This document shows, piece by piece, positions 17,183-25,193 of a DNA stretch of 33,764 nt; position 1 is the first letter of the stretch; each line of letters opens with the position of its first letter. The notes under the pieces were generated by a model. The model did no database searches. It worked only from the letters and a program-made list of their open reading frames with translations, and was not told the origin of the DNA. Both the position numbers and the translations under genes were made by a program. The stretch is from Ferrovum sp. (GTDB lineage: Bacteria > Pseudomonadota > Gammaproteobacteria > Burkholderiales > Ferrovaceae), in the NCBI GenBank assembly GCA_010435995.1, contig JAAGNR010000091.1:1-33764 (forward strand), written 5' to 3'.

Positions 17183-18115
17183 TAAAAATTCAGGATTTCA
17201 TGCTTAACGAATCTTTTCTACAAAGATTGTCCAACAAAAAAAAAAGAAAAGATTTTTAGATGGCTTACTCAAAAAAGCCCAAATATTTTTTTCCGCGGAC
17301 AGGATGTCATAAGCATCACACCCCAGATTACCGGTTCCTATGAAATTCGCATCAAACAATTGATCGATTTTAGTGCTTCTCAGGGTCTGAATGATTTTTT
17401 GATCGATGTCGGCGCAAACATTGGTCTGATATCTTGTCAGTCGGGTGATTTGTTCAAGGAAATACACTGCTTTGAGCCTAATCCAGATTGCTTCAGCATT
17501 CTTAAGGTTAATACTGGAATATCTCTGCGTCATTCAGATATTTTTTTACATAATTATGGATTGGGCCTGGAAAACGAATCCAAAACGCTAAAAGTTCCAA
17601 AAGAAAACTGGGGGGGTGGATTCATCAAAGACGATACTAACTCCTATACCGAACAAGAGCTTGCAAAAAAAGAGGGGCATAACATATTTTATGAAAAAGA
17701 CTATCAGTCTATTGAAATCACCATAAGAAATGCCCTGGATGCCTTCAAGGAGCTTTTTGATCGGCTTGGCGCTTCAGGTTTGAACAGGGGGTTTATCAAG
17801 ATTGATGTCGAAGGATACGAGTCACTGATTGTACAAGCTATAGCTTCGACCCTTCCGAAGACTTTTGAAATCCTGTTGCTATTTGAAAACCTAGGTACCA
17901 ATTCCAAGGTAGCCGGATTGAATAATTTATTTCAGGGAAGATCACAAGCATTTCAATTGACGAGATTCCCGGAAAAAAGAATGGGGAGATTAAGTAGCAT
18001 ACTTTGTTCCCTGCGCCAAGGTGGTTATTCCTATCAGTTAGTGGAATTTGATGAAACCAGAAAGTCGCCGGACATTGTTTTTCATATAGCTCCAGAAATG
18101 GTTTCGGCAATTTGA
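17179..18115 (+). CDS. FkbM-family methyltransferase, frame interrupted at a run of ten A's
   Basis: A SAM-dependent methyltransferase of the FkbM family, which usually methylates sugar hydroxyls in surface glycans. The SAM motif is FLIDVGANIGLISC, followed by CFEPNP and, later, GFIKIDVEGYE. The ATG at 17179 overlaps the GT9 stop (ATGA) and starts MIKIQDFMLNESFLQRLSNK, but that frame stops at 17257-17259 after 26 codons. If the A10 run at 17236-17245 had nine A's, the frame would continue as EKIFRWLTQKSPNIFFRG into the methyltransferase, giving one 311-residue protein. As written, only an internal start (for example TTG at 17360, 251 residues) could produce the SAM domain. The gene is clearly richer in A+T than its neighbours. 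It may be a pseudogene, a sequencing error, a phase-variable gene or one using slippage. Confidence 0.85.
17236..17245 (+). repeat. Homopolymeric A10 tract in the FkbM gene
   Basis: Ten consecutive A's after AAC at codons 19-22 of the coupled reading frame. The two fitting half-frames differ by one base exactly here. Runs of this length are prone to replication slippage and to slippage of RNA polymerase. Confidence 0.9.
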
Positions 18116-18173
18116 GCAGATAGACGTGTCAGGGCCCACTAACCTCTGCTTTTGAGATCAATACTGGGGACGA

Positions 18174-19106
18174 CTACCAAATCGTATTTAACCAGTCGAT
18201 CTTCATATGGATAATTCTAGCCACCCTATCCATCACACCATAGGATAGGAGAATACCTTGTTCCCCACGACATAATCCCGCGCAAAATTCCACCCCTGTA
18301 GTTTCAAACTGGAATGGCCTTGATCGTGCCATCAGGTTGAAATTCTTGTCGAGCCGAACGAAGTAGTGATCAAAATGAACTTTTTTTCTCTGATACTCCG
18401 GATCCTTGGTCACATGCTTCATCACCAACTTTCCCAATATTGGGGCTTTTCTACGATGATGAATCACCGCCAGCGCACCCTCTGCCCAATCGATCAATTG
18501 AGAAGAACCGGATATCATGGCTCCGCCCAAGGACGCGGGACTGGACTGCAGGTTTACCTCTCCTGCCCAACGCTCCAACTTTCCCGTATACCGATAAACT
18601 TCCATGGGTTGGATCGAATAAACCAGATAGAGCTCATCATTCCTGACATAAGGCATCCAGTTTTTCTCACGCTTCTGGCCATGAGGGGAGGGCAGTATCA
18701 CGGGATCAACCAGCGTTTTTCCGTCAATCCTTGAAAGCACCATGGTATTCAAGTAGGTATTTCCCTCGCGCTTCAACCCGCTAAACAATGCATGTAATTG
18801 ACTCTTCCAATAGAAGAGACGTCCGTCTTCCAGGCCATGAATGGCATCGCTACAGCTTTTCCGGAAGTCCAGATCCTCTAACTTATCTATGGAACGAATA
18901 GTGAAGTCTGGAGCATAACGCACCAGCCAATTGTCACTGCTCAAAAATTCATGATCTGGTCCTTGGTAAGGCTTGGGATCCAGAGCACGAATCAATACCT
19001 CCCAGCCATCTTCACTGGCCACGATGGAAGGATTACAAATATCCAGTTCGGTTGGAACCCGGATATCGATAACTCGGGCATCCTTGAATTGTTTAACCAA
19101 TTTCAT
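18174..19106 (-). CDS. Beta-propeller protein resembling GH130-type glycosidases/phosphorylases
   Basis: A 310-residue protein without a signal peptide. Repeated blade-like segments suggest a five-bladed beta-propeller: NPSIVASEDGWEVLIRALDP, GLEDGRLFYW, EKNWMPYVRNDELYLVYSIQ, a segment starting SGSSQLIDWAEGALAVIHHR, and GVEFCAGLCRGEQGILLSYG followed by a conserved Asp. The EKNWMPY...LYLVYSIQP and SYGVMD elements resemble GH130-type mannoside phosphorylases and related proteins found in glycan loci. It may trim or phosphorolyse a surface glycan or its precursor, or act as a sugar-transfer enzyme; no activity is proven. The start overlaps the ligase stop (ATGA). Confidence 0.7.
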   Translation of the reverse strand: MKLVKQFKDARVIDIRVPTELDICNPSIVASEDGWEVLIRALDPKPYQGPDHEFLSSDNWLVRYAPDFTIRSIDKLEDLDFRKSCSDAIHGLEDGRLFYWKSQLHALFSGLKREGNTYLNTMVLSRIDGKTLVDPVILPSPHGQKREKNWMPYVRNDELYLVYSIQPMEVYRYTGKLERWAGEVNLQSSPASLGGAMISGSSQLIDWAEGALAVIHHRRKAPILGKLVMKHVTKDPEYQRKKVHFDHYFVRLDKNFNLMARSRPFQFETTGVEFCAGLCRGEQGILLSYGVMDRVARIIHMKIDWLNTIW

Positions 19107-20368
19107 AAGGGCAACAACACTCCTGCAAGTAACACCATACTATAGCCCTCTGCGAAATCCACCAGAAACGAGTTATACAAACAACCAAAGGAAAATATCA
19201 TGACCGCTCCGCGCAATGCCATTCCCGCCATTCCTGCCTGTTTCCCGCCACGCCAATAGACGAAAAAAAATAACAGAATGATCAGCGCCCCAGGAAGTCC
19301 GAACTGAACCGCCCACATGAGATACTCATCATGTAAATTGGTGGTGGCCAAATGACCGACGGGGGTTTGAGCCGTCTCCGCCAATTTCCTGGTCAGCGTC
19401 AACACCGACCCCGTGCCGTATCCCAACCAAGACTCATGAGAAATCAGGATCAGTCCCTTGTGCCAAAATTCCACTCGCTCCCCTTGGGAATTATCCTGGC
19501 CCGTGGCTCTAGACTTGACTACCTCCTGGAACGCGGTACCCAACATGGTAGATGGCGTCAGTGCCGACCAAGTGGTTGCGCCCAGAACCAAAAGTGCGAG
19601 CCCGGCAAACATCCATTTTGATCGCGTCACCGAACCCAAAGAAGCGTTCGGACTGGTATGGACAAATGCTTCAGCCCTCTTTTTTTCTCGTTTCTGTGAT
19701 ACCCACCATTCACCAAGCAACCATAATGCCAGTAAGGGCAGCATAGCCTTGCCCGTTTTCCCCACCATCACCCACGCAACATTACTCGCCGCCAGAAGCA
19801 CTGCGCCCCAGTAGTAGATTTTGCGCCCCCGGGTTTTTTCAAACCAGGCCAATGCACTTCCCACAACCATGGATACACAAAACAATAGCCCTTGTGTAAT
19901 GTGCTGATGGAAAACCGAATCTCCTGGAGCCGTAGCCGTACCCAGATAAGCTTGATCACTGACATGGGTCCAGCCAAAAAATTCGGTCCATGAAATAACC
20001 ACATTGAAGAGCAATGCACCCAGCAACACATTCAGCGCCATCATTCTGTGCTTGAGCTGCTGAAAGAAGGGGATCAGCAAGGGGATGAACAACAGTTTAT
20101 GGTAGCGATTCAGCACATTCAACGCTTCCTGATGGGGCCCTGCTGTCCTGAAAGTACCCAGCCACACCAGCAGCAACATGGCAATACAAATCAGTACCAT
20201 GGGATTTCGCATCAAGCGCGGAAATACGGACCACCATTCGCGTGATAGCAAGGCCAAGAGGATAATCAGGGTCCCGAACACATTGACTCCACCCACGGCG
20301 AAAGGGAGAGAAGCCATCATTCCATAGGTACAAAATCTGACTGCTCGGCCCAAAGCGGGAAGTGTCAT
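19103..20368 (-). CDS. O-antigen ligase / polymerase family membrane protein
   Basis: A 421-residue inner-membrane protein with about ten or eleven hydrophobic helices and a large periplasmic loop near the C-terminus. The loop ends in LATTNLHDEYLMWAVQFG, with the His-Asp-Glu arrangement typical of Wzy_C/WaaL proteins, which join O-antigen or related polysaccharide to lipid A-core or polymerise repeat units. The ATG at 20368 was preferred because GGGAGG lies 6 bases upstream; an in-frame ATG at 20392 (8 residues longer) has a poorly spaced site. The 3' end overlaps the propeller gene (ATGA). It follows the GT4-type gene in the same operon. Confidence 0.88.
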   Translation of the reverse strand: MTLPALGRAVRFCTYGMMASLPFAVGGVNVFGTLIILLALLSREWWSVFPRLMRNPMVLICIAMLLLVWLGTFRTAGPHQEALNVLNRYHKLLFIPLLIPFFQQLKHRMMALNVLLGALLFNVVISWTEFFGWTHVSDQAYLGTATAPGDSVFHQHITQGLLFCVSMVVGSALAWFEKTRGRKIYYWGAVLLAASNVAWVMVGKTGKAMLPLLALWLLGEWWVSQKREKKRAEAFVHTSPNASLGSVTRSKWMFAGLALLVLGATTWSALTPSTMLGTAFQEVVKSRATGQDNSQGERVEFWHKGLILISHESWLGYGTGSVLTLTRKLAETAQTPVGHLATTNLHDEYLMWAVQFGLPGALIILLFFFVYWRGGKQAGMAGMALRGAVMIFSFGCLYNSFLVDFAEGYSMVLLAGVLLPL

Positions 20369-20374
20369 AGTAGC

Positions 20375-20380
20375 CCTCCC
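20375..20380 (-). promoter_or_regulatory. Ribosome binding site deciding the ligase start
   Basis: GGGAGG on the minus strand, 6 bases before the ATG at 20368. It lies downstream of the alternative ATG at 20392, so it argues for the shorter protein. Confidence 0.6.
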
Positions 20381-20416
20381 AAAAGAGGCCATAACCCCTG
20401 AAGTAAATGAACCGCG

Positions 20417-21727
20417 TCATGCATTATGATTACCCTTCATGCTATCAACTTGCGACAAAATGGACTTAACTGCCTGCTGTGTATTCACGGGTGGCATAGG
20501 GGAAACCGGCATGGAGTCGTTTTCCCAGTCATGATGCACCTGCCAGAGTACCCGTTCTATGGCTTCAGATTCTGCCACCTCTACCGCATACCCTCCATGA
20601 TTTGTGACCAGATTCATCAATTGTGGGTTGAGATGAACCAACCCGATGACTGGTCGCCGCGCCCAGAGATAGTCGTAAAATTTTGAAGGAATATATTCGG
20701 CACAATCTGCCGTATTGCCATGAATCAACAACAAGGCATCCATTCGGTACATTTCCTGCTGAATTCTTTCACGGCCCGATAAACCGCTTACCGGATCACG
20801 CTCCAGCCGGCCATGCTCCCTGAATATCTGCTCCATTCCCAAACGGGTAATGGCTTGTCGTGCTGCCGTATCAATGGCCCCCCCATAACAATGAATTTCC
20901 ACCCTTCCTGCGCAGGAAGGGTGGGCTGTTATAAATCTGGCCATACTCTCCACAAAAGAACGCAAGGTTCGCACTTCGGATAAAGATCCAAAATGCCCAA
21001 TGCGCAGGGATGATCCTTTATGATATTCAGCAGCCACCTGTAGCGGCTCCGCTCCGGGAAGAAGAGAAAAGCCCTTGTCTCCCAGTTGCGGATGTCGGCG
21101 GCGCGCACTGGCTAAGGCCTGATCCGTAAACCACCAAGCGAGATCCGCATAACGACAGATCATACCTTCCAGCTTGGCCCAGAATTTGAGATTTCGGGTA
21201 GCTGGTTCAGCCCCGGGAAATACCATGGGATCATGAATTTCTGCTATCCATGGCACTCCTGTCAGGCGTTTCAACCAATACCCCGCCCAATGGGCAGAGT
21301 AGGCCCCTCCCGTGGAATATATCAGTTCGGGTTGATAGCGCCTCACTGCGGACATGCCATGAAAAACTGCAGCGGGCATCCACGACCACTGACTTTGCAA
21401 CCCTAACATCCCTCGCTCTAGCACAATCAATGGGGAAAGCATCAAGGAAACCAACCCCGTGACCACCCGATATCGCCAATCTCTCCCCCAGCGCAGCGCC
21501 AATTTATGGCGCAAATCGAAGCGAAAACCCGATGGGCCCCAAGGAAGTAGTTGCTTATGGGGAAAGCGGGTATCCTGCGTGCCCGTGACCGCACTCAGGA
21601 CCACGGGTTCGATCCCGGCCTGCATTAAATGGGGAATCTTGTCTGTGATGGTCAAACTGGCAGCACGGCCATCCATATTGAAGCCATGGGCTAATATCAA
21701 CCACCGGCGCGGTACCGTTTGTATCAT
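20417..21727 (-). CDS. Glycosyltransferase, GT4-like (GT-B fold)
   Basis: A 436-residue cytoplasmic or membrane-associated sugar transferase. The N-terminal domain contains LILAHGFNMDGRAASLT and LIYSTGGAYSAHWAGYWLKR, then WIAEIHDPMVFPG. The C-terminal donor domain has LRIGHFGSLSEVRTLRSF and the EX7E-like region CAEYIPSKFYDYLWARRPVIG. These are typical of glycosyltransferases in exopolysaccharide and O-antigen loci. The start ATG overlaps the ntrX stop (ATGA), a tight coupling of a surface-sugar gene to a response regulator. The gene holds a 26-bp perfect palindrome. The specific sugar is unknown. Confidence 0.88.
   Translation of the reverse strand: MIQTVPRRWLILAHGFNMDGRAASLTITDKIPHLMQAGIEPVVLSAVTGTQDTRFPHKQLLPWGPSGFRFDLRHKLALRWGRDWRYRVVTGLVSLMLSPLIVLERGMLGLQSQWSWMPAAVFHGMSAVRRYQPELIYSTGGAYSAHWAGYWLKRLTGVPWIAEIHDPMVFPGAEPATRNLKFWAKLEGMICRYADLAWWFTDQALASARRRHPQLGDKGFSLLPGAEPLQVAAEYHKGSSLRIGHFGSLSEVRTLRSFVESMARFITAHPSCAGRVEIHCYGGAIDTAARQAITRLGMEQIFREHGRLERDPVSGLSGRERIQQEMYRMDALLLIHGNTADCAEYIPSKFYDYLWARRPVIGLVHLNPQLMNLVTNHGGYAVEVAESEAIERVLWQVHHDWENDSMPVSPMPPVNTQQAVKSILSQVDSMKGNHNA
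20899..20924. repeat. 26-bp perfect palindrome inside the glycosyltransferase gene
   Basis: The left arm CCACCCTTCCTGC (20899-20911) is followed directly by its exact reverse complement GCAGGAAGGGTGG (20912-20924), with no spacer. It encodes residues around HPSCAGRV. A palindrome of this length is not expected by chance in coding sequence. Confidence 0.85.
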
Positions 21728-23034
21728 GAATCCATCCGATCATTGCGGTATAGCGGCGTATGAATTCCCAGCTGTTTCAATTTCCGATACAGGTGTGTAC
21801 GCTCCAGCCCCACCTTTTCAGCGACCCGCGACATATTCCCCTTGGCTTCTTTAAGATGATATTCAAAATAACCCTTTTCGAATTCATCCCGTGCCTCACG
21901 CAAGGGTTTATCGTAAATCCGTGAAAAATCTTTTGATTCTTTCGGATGTGATGCATGATCTGGTTCCAAATCAGAGGGTTCGTCGTCATACTCGGCGATG
22001 AGTTGATGCGCATCTGTCGAGGTAATCTCCACACCCGTTGAAGTCAAAGCCAAGGTGCGCACCGCATTGGCCAACATCGGCAAATTGCCGGGCCAGCGTT
22101 GTTGCTGCAAGACATTGAGCGCCCCGCTGGTCAAATGCCTGACAGGGAGCTCTCCCATTTCGATCATACGATTGAGAAAAGCTAGGGCAATTTCTGGAAT
22201 ATCCTCAGCATGCTCCCGCAATGGCGGAATCACCAAGGACAAAACATCGCTTCTAACCAGAAAATCAGCGGCCACATGACCCATCACCACCAGATCATCC
22301 AGAGATCGCGTACTGCCACAGATGAGCCGTATGTGGTATCGCTCGAGCTTACTCACGAGCTGCATCAGACCCTGTTGTTCGGGAATACTCAACTGCATCA
22401 GGTCAGCAATGAAGATGATGCCCCCCTGGGTCTCGGCGAGGGGTTGAAATGGGTTGTTCCCCAGCCATTCCAGATTTTCCGGAGCAAACCATGGCGCTTT
22501 GGCATTCAACAGATGTCGTGCCGCCCATTCCATACCACACCCCGCCTCACCCACCAAAACTATTGGACGATGGTATGACGCCAATTGCTCCAAGCGCTGA
22601 TACCAGGCTTTCATGATGGCAGACTGCCCCAAACGCATTCCAGACTGCGTTTGCTGCTGAATTTCCTGTCCGGCCTGCATGGCGCGTGCCACCGTCGCCA
22701 ACAGCTTGGGTAAGGCAATGGGTTTCTCAAGAAAGTCATAGGCGCCCATACGAGTCGCTTCCACCGCCATATCCACCGTAGCGTGCCCTGACATCATGAC
22801 AACCGGTATGGTTAATTGCCCCGTGTTCCCCCACTCCTTCAACAAGCTCACCCCATCTTCATCGGGCATCCAAATGTCTAACAGAATCACATCGGGAGGT
22901 TCCTGCTGACGGGACTGCCGCGCTTCGGCGGCATTCGCCGCCAAGCGGATTTCATAGCCTTCATCTCGCAATATTTCCGAAAGCAGTTCCCGTATGCCAA
23001 TTTCATCGTCTACGACTAAAATACTGTTGGTCAT
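21724..23034 (-). CDS. ntrX: NtrX-type response regulator with a degenerate AAA+ domain
   Basis: A 436-residue response regulator paired with NtrY. Receiver domain, residues 1-115: acidic pocket VVDDE, phospho-acceptor D53 (VILLDIWMP) and K104 (FLEKP). The central AAA+ domain (about 130-350) is recognisable from IPPLREHAEDIPEIALAF and QQRWPGNLPMLANAVRTLAL. However, the Walker A site reads GEAGCGME (162-169), with Met replacing the essential Lys. The segment that should hold ELFGHEKGAFTGA is missing, and Walker B reads GGIIFIADL instead of GGTLFLDEI. A Fis-type helix-turn-helix closes the protein (NMSRVAEKVGLERTHLYRKL). It should bind DNA but is unlikely to hydrolyse ATP or activate sigma54 polymerase. 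It is coupled by ATGA to ntrY and to the GT4 gene. Confidence 0.9.
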   Translation of the reverse strand: MTNSILVVDDEIGIRELLSEILRDEGYEIRLAANAAEARQSRQQEPPDVILLDIWMPDEDGVSLLKEWGNTGQLTIPVVMMSGHATVDMAVEATRMGAYDFLEKPIALPKLLATVARAMQAGQEIQQQTQSGMRLGQSAIMKAWYQRLEQLASYHRPIVLVGEAGCGMEWAARHLLNAKAPWFAPENLEWLGNNPFQPLAETQGGIIFIADLMQLSIPEQQGLMQLVSKLERYHIRLICGSTRSLDDLVVMGHVAADFLVRSDVLSLVIPPLREHAEDIPEIALAFLNRMIEMGELPVRHLTSGALNVLQQQRWPGNLPMLANAVRTLALTSTGVEITSTDAHQLIAEYDDEPSDLEPDHASHPKESKDFSRIYDKPLREARDEFEKGYFEYHLKEAKGNMSRVAEKVGLERTHLYRKLKQLGIHTPLYRNDRMDS

Positions 23035-25193
23035 CCCTTTTCCCCTTCACCTATGGGTAACAGAACTTCCACGGTGGCGCCGCCCGTTGCTTCATTAAAC
23101 GCTCGAATCCGTCCGTGATGTTCCTCGACTATCTTTTTAACGATAGGCAACCCCAACCCGGTTCCTTTGGTTTTGGTCGTGATATAGGGCTCAAAAACAT
23201 GATCGACCACCTGTACCGAAAACCCTTGTCCGTTATCCGTCACGCTCAATCTTGCCCAATTATGCTCTCTGGCGGTGGTCAGCATGACCTTGAAATCCTC
23301 CCTGCTTTGCCCTTCGTCGAGAGCGTTCTGCAACAGATTATGGATAACTTGTCGCAAGCGGGTCGTATCCCCTGTCAAGGGGGGAAGATCGGGATCAAGT
23401 TGCGTGTGAATTCGCTCGCCCATGCCTTCATACAACACTAATATTTCACGAATCAAGTCGTTAAGCGACAGACTTCCCCTCACCACTAGAGAGCTGCGCG
23501 CATATTCGCTGAAGTCATTCACCATGTTTTTCAACGCATCCACCTGATTGATGATAGTTGCGGTGGAACGTTTCAATAACTCCGCTTCCGCAGGAGGCAA
23601 TCGGTCACGCAAACGGTGTTGCAAACGCTCTGCCGAAAGTTGAATCGGTGTGAGCGGATTTTTGATTTCATGAGCCAAGCGCCGTGCAACTTCACCCCAA
23701 GCCGCATCACGCTGAGCTTGTACCATCTGGGTAATATCGTCAAATACCAGAATCCAGTCTCCTCCCAGATTATCTGGCAAACGGGATCCGCGAAAATGCA
23801 GCCTGCGGCGCCCTTGCTCATCATGCCGATCCGCCTCGCCCTCCCAGCCCTGACTCCCGGAAATTGAAAAGTTCTGCTGGAGAAATTCGGTAATTGGCAT
23901 CAACGACGAAATCTGCTTCCCCCAGTCCTTTAAAGAAAGACCTTCCAGTCCGCGCAGTCCCAACAGCTCTTGAGCACTCAAATTCGCGCTTTTGAGACAC
24001 AGTCCACCATCTAATACCATCACCCCAGCAGACAGATTGGACAAAATACTTTCTTGATACTCTTTAGCATCCGTAAGTTCTTGTTGATACCGTTGACGAG
24101 CGACTGCCGCCTCGCGCAACTGCTCTGTCATGGTATTAAAGGATGCAGTGAGCACCCCCAGTTCATCATTGCTGCTCACGGGCGTTGTCACACTAAAATC
24201 TCCCGCACCCACGGCACGAGTGCTTGCAGCCAGAGCATTCAATGGCGCCCCCAACCATTCCGAAATAACAAATGCCAAAACAATGGCCGTCAACAAAGTC
24301 AGCAACAAAACCAGGGACAAATTGAGGCGGTAGAGATTCTTCAAACTGTGTCGCGCCAGTAATAATTCCTGATACCCACGGTAGGCGCTTTCCACACTAT
24401 CCGCATTGGCCGCCATTTCTTTCGGGACAGGCTCGATCAGTTGCAAGATTCTTAAATCTTCCGTAAATGACATACGATTGACCGGGACGAGAACCCGCAA
24501 AAACACGCCCTTTCCGGGAAGCGTTTCCACAATCTTGTAGGGTCTCTGGGAACGAATCTGATGGCTGATGGTACTATTCAGCGTCAATCCTTGAGGAATC
24601 AACACATCGTTACGTGCACTGGAAAACGCTAGGACTGTTCCGTTTTTTGACAGCAGAGTCGCTTCCTGCACGCCAAACTGCTCACGTAACTGATACAGTA
24701 CGGACGCCTCTTCCATGGCTGATACTTCGGCCAATGCTCCAGACATAACTCCAGCCTTATGAACCAGATCGTCCAGCATACTATCAAAGGCTGTTCTGCC
24801 CAGCCCCAGTCCTGCAGTCAATGCCGTATCTATATTGACATCAAACCAGGATTCGATGCTGCTCGAAAGAAATCGCACAGAAACCCCATAAACCAAAGTT
24901 CCCGGTAACACGGCCATGCCTGCCAAGAGCAGAACGAGTTTGACGGTCAATTTCGAGCCAAATACCCGTTGACGCAATTTCCTGAAAAGTTTGACGAGCT
25001 GATACGCGATCAACCCCATCAACATCAACGCCATAAAGGCCCCGACCATCAAAAGGCGGGGATAATGCTCGGCAAACAGTGTGGTGTTCGCCGTGGCTGC
25101 TGATAATAAAAGGGACAGCAAACCTGCCCCGCCAAACAGGGGAATCAGAATCCATACCGATTGTGCTCCCAATAGAGTGCGCAAACGATTCAC
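23031..25193 (-). CDS. ntrY: NtrY-type sensor histidine kinase
   Basis: A 720-residue membrane sensor kinase. Three hydrophobic helices lie near the N-terminus, then a periplasmic region of about 190 residues, and a fourth helix (LVLLLTLLTAIVLAFVISEW). HAMP follows, then a PAS-like domain (SAGVMVLDGGLCLKSANLSA). The dimerisation domain holds the phospho-acceptor His in RRLAHEIKNPLTPIQL. The ATPase domain has NLLQNALDE, VTDNGQGF and TKGTGLGLPIV. I chose the GTG at 25193 because it overlaps the DUF4390 stop as GTGA, the coupling used throughout this region; an ATG at 25208 and a TTG at 25235 are alternatives. NtrYX systems respond to redox or nitrogen state in related bacteria. Confidence 0.93.
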   Translation of the reverse strand: MNRLRTLLGAQSVWILIPLFGGAGLLSLLLSAATANTTLFAEHYPRLLMVGAFMALMLMGLIAYQLVKLFRKLRQRVFGSKLTVKLVLLLAGMAVLPGTLVYGVSVRFLSSSIESWFDVNIDTALTAGLGLGRTAFDSMLDDLVHKAGVMSGALAEVSAMEEASVLYQLREQFGVQEATLLSKNGTVLAFSSARNDVLIPQGLTLNSTISHQIRSQRPYKIVETLPGKGVFLRVLVPVNRMSFTEDLRILQLIEPVPKEMAANADSVESAYRGYQELLLARHSLKNLYRLNLSLVLLLTLLTAIVLAFVISEWLGAPLNALAASTRAVGAGDFSVTTPVSSNDELGVLTASFNTMTEQLREAAVARQRYQQELTDAKEYQESILSNLSAGVMVLDGGLCLKSANLSAQELLGLRGLEGLSLKDWGKQISSLMPITEFLQQNFSISGSQGWEGEADRHDEQGRRRLHFRGSRLPDNLGGDWILVFDDITQMVQAQRDAAWGEVARRLAHEIKNPLTPIQLSAERLQHRLRDRLPPAEAELLKRSTATIINQVDALKNMVNDFSEYARSSLVVRGSLSLNDLIREILVLYEGMGERIHTQLDPDLPPLTGDTTRLRQVIHNLLQNALDEGQSREDFKVMLTTAREHNWARLSVTDNGQGFSVQVVDHVFEPYITTKTKGTGLGLPIVKKIVEEHHGRIRAFNEATGGATVEVLLPIGEGEKG

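Noticed and set aside
17240-17246. A-AAA-AAG as a classical -1 ribosomal slippery site in fkbM
   Set aside because: The frame change needed is +1 (one A fewer) or -2, so a simple -1 ribosomal shift would not restore the FkbM frame.
20097-20420. A 107-codon minus-strand frame whose ATG overlaps the GT4 stop as ATGA
   Set aside because: It lies in another frame inside the ligase gene, has no family resemblance and covers the conserved hydrophobic helices of the ligase; the ATGA is probably chance here.
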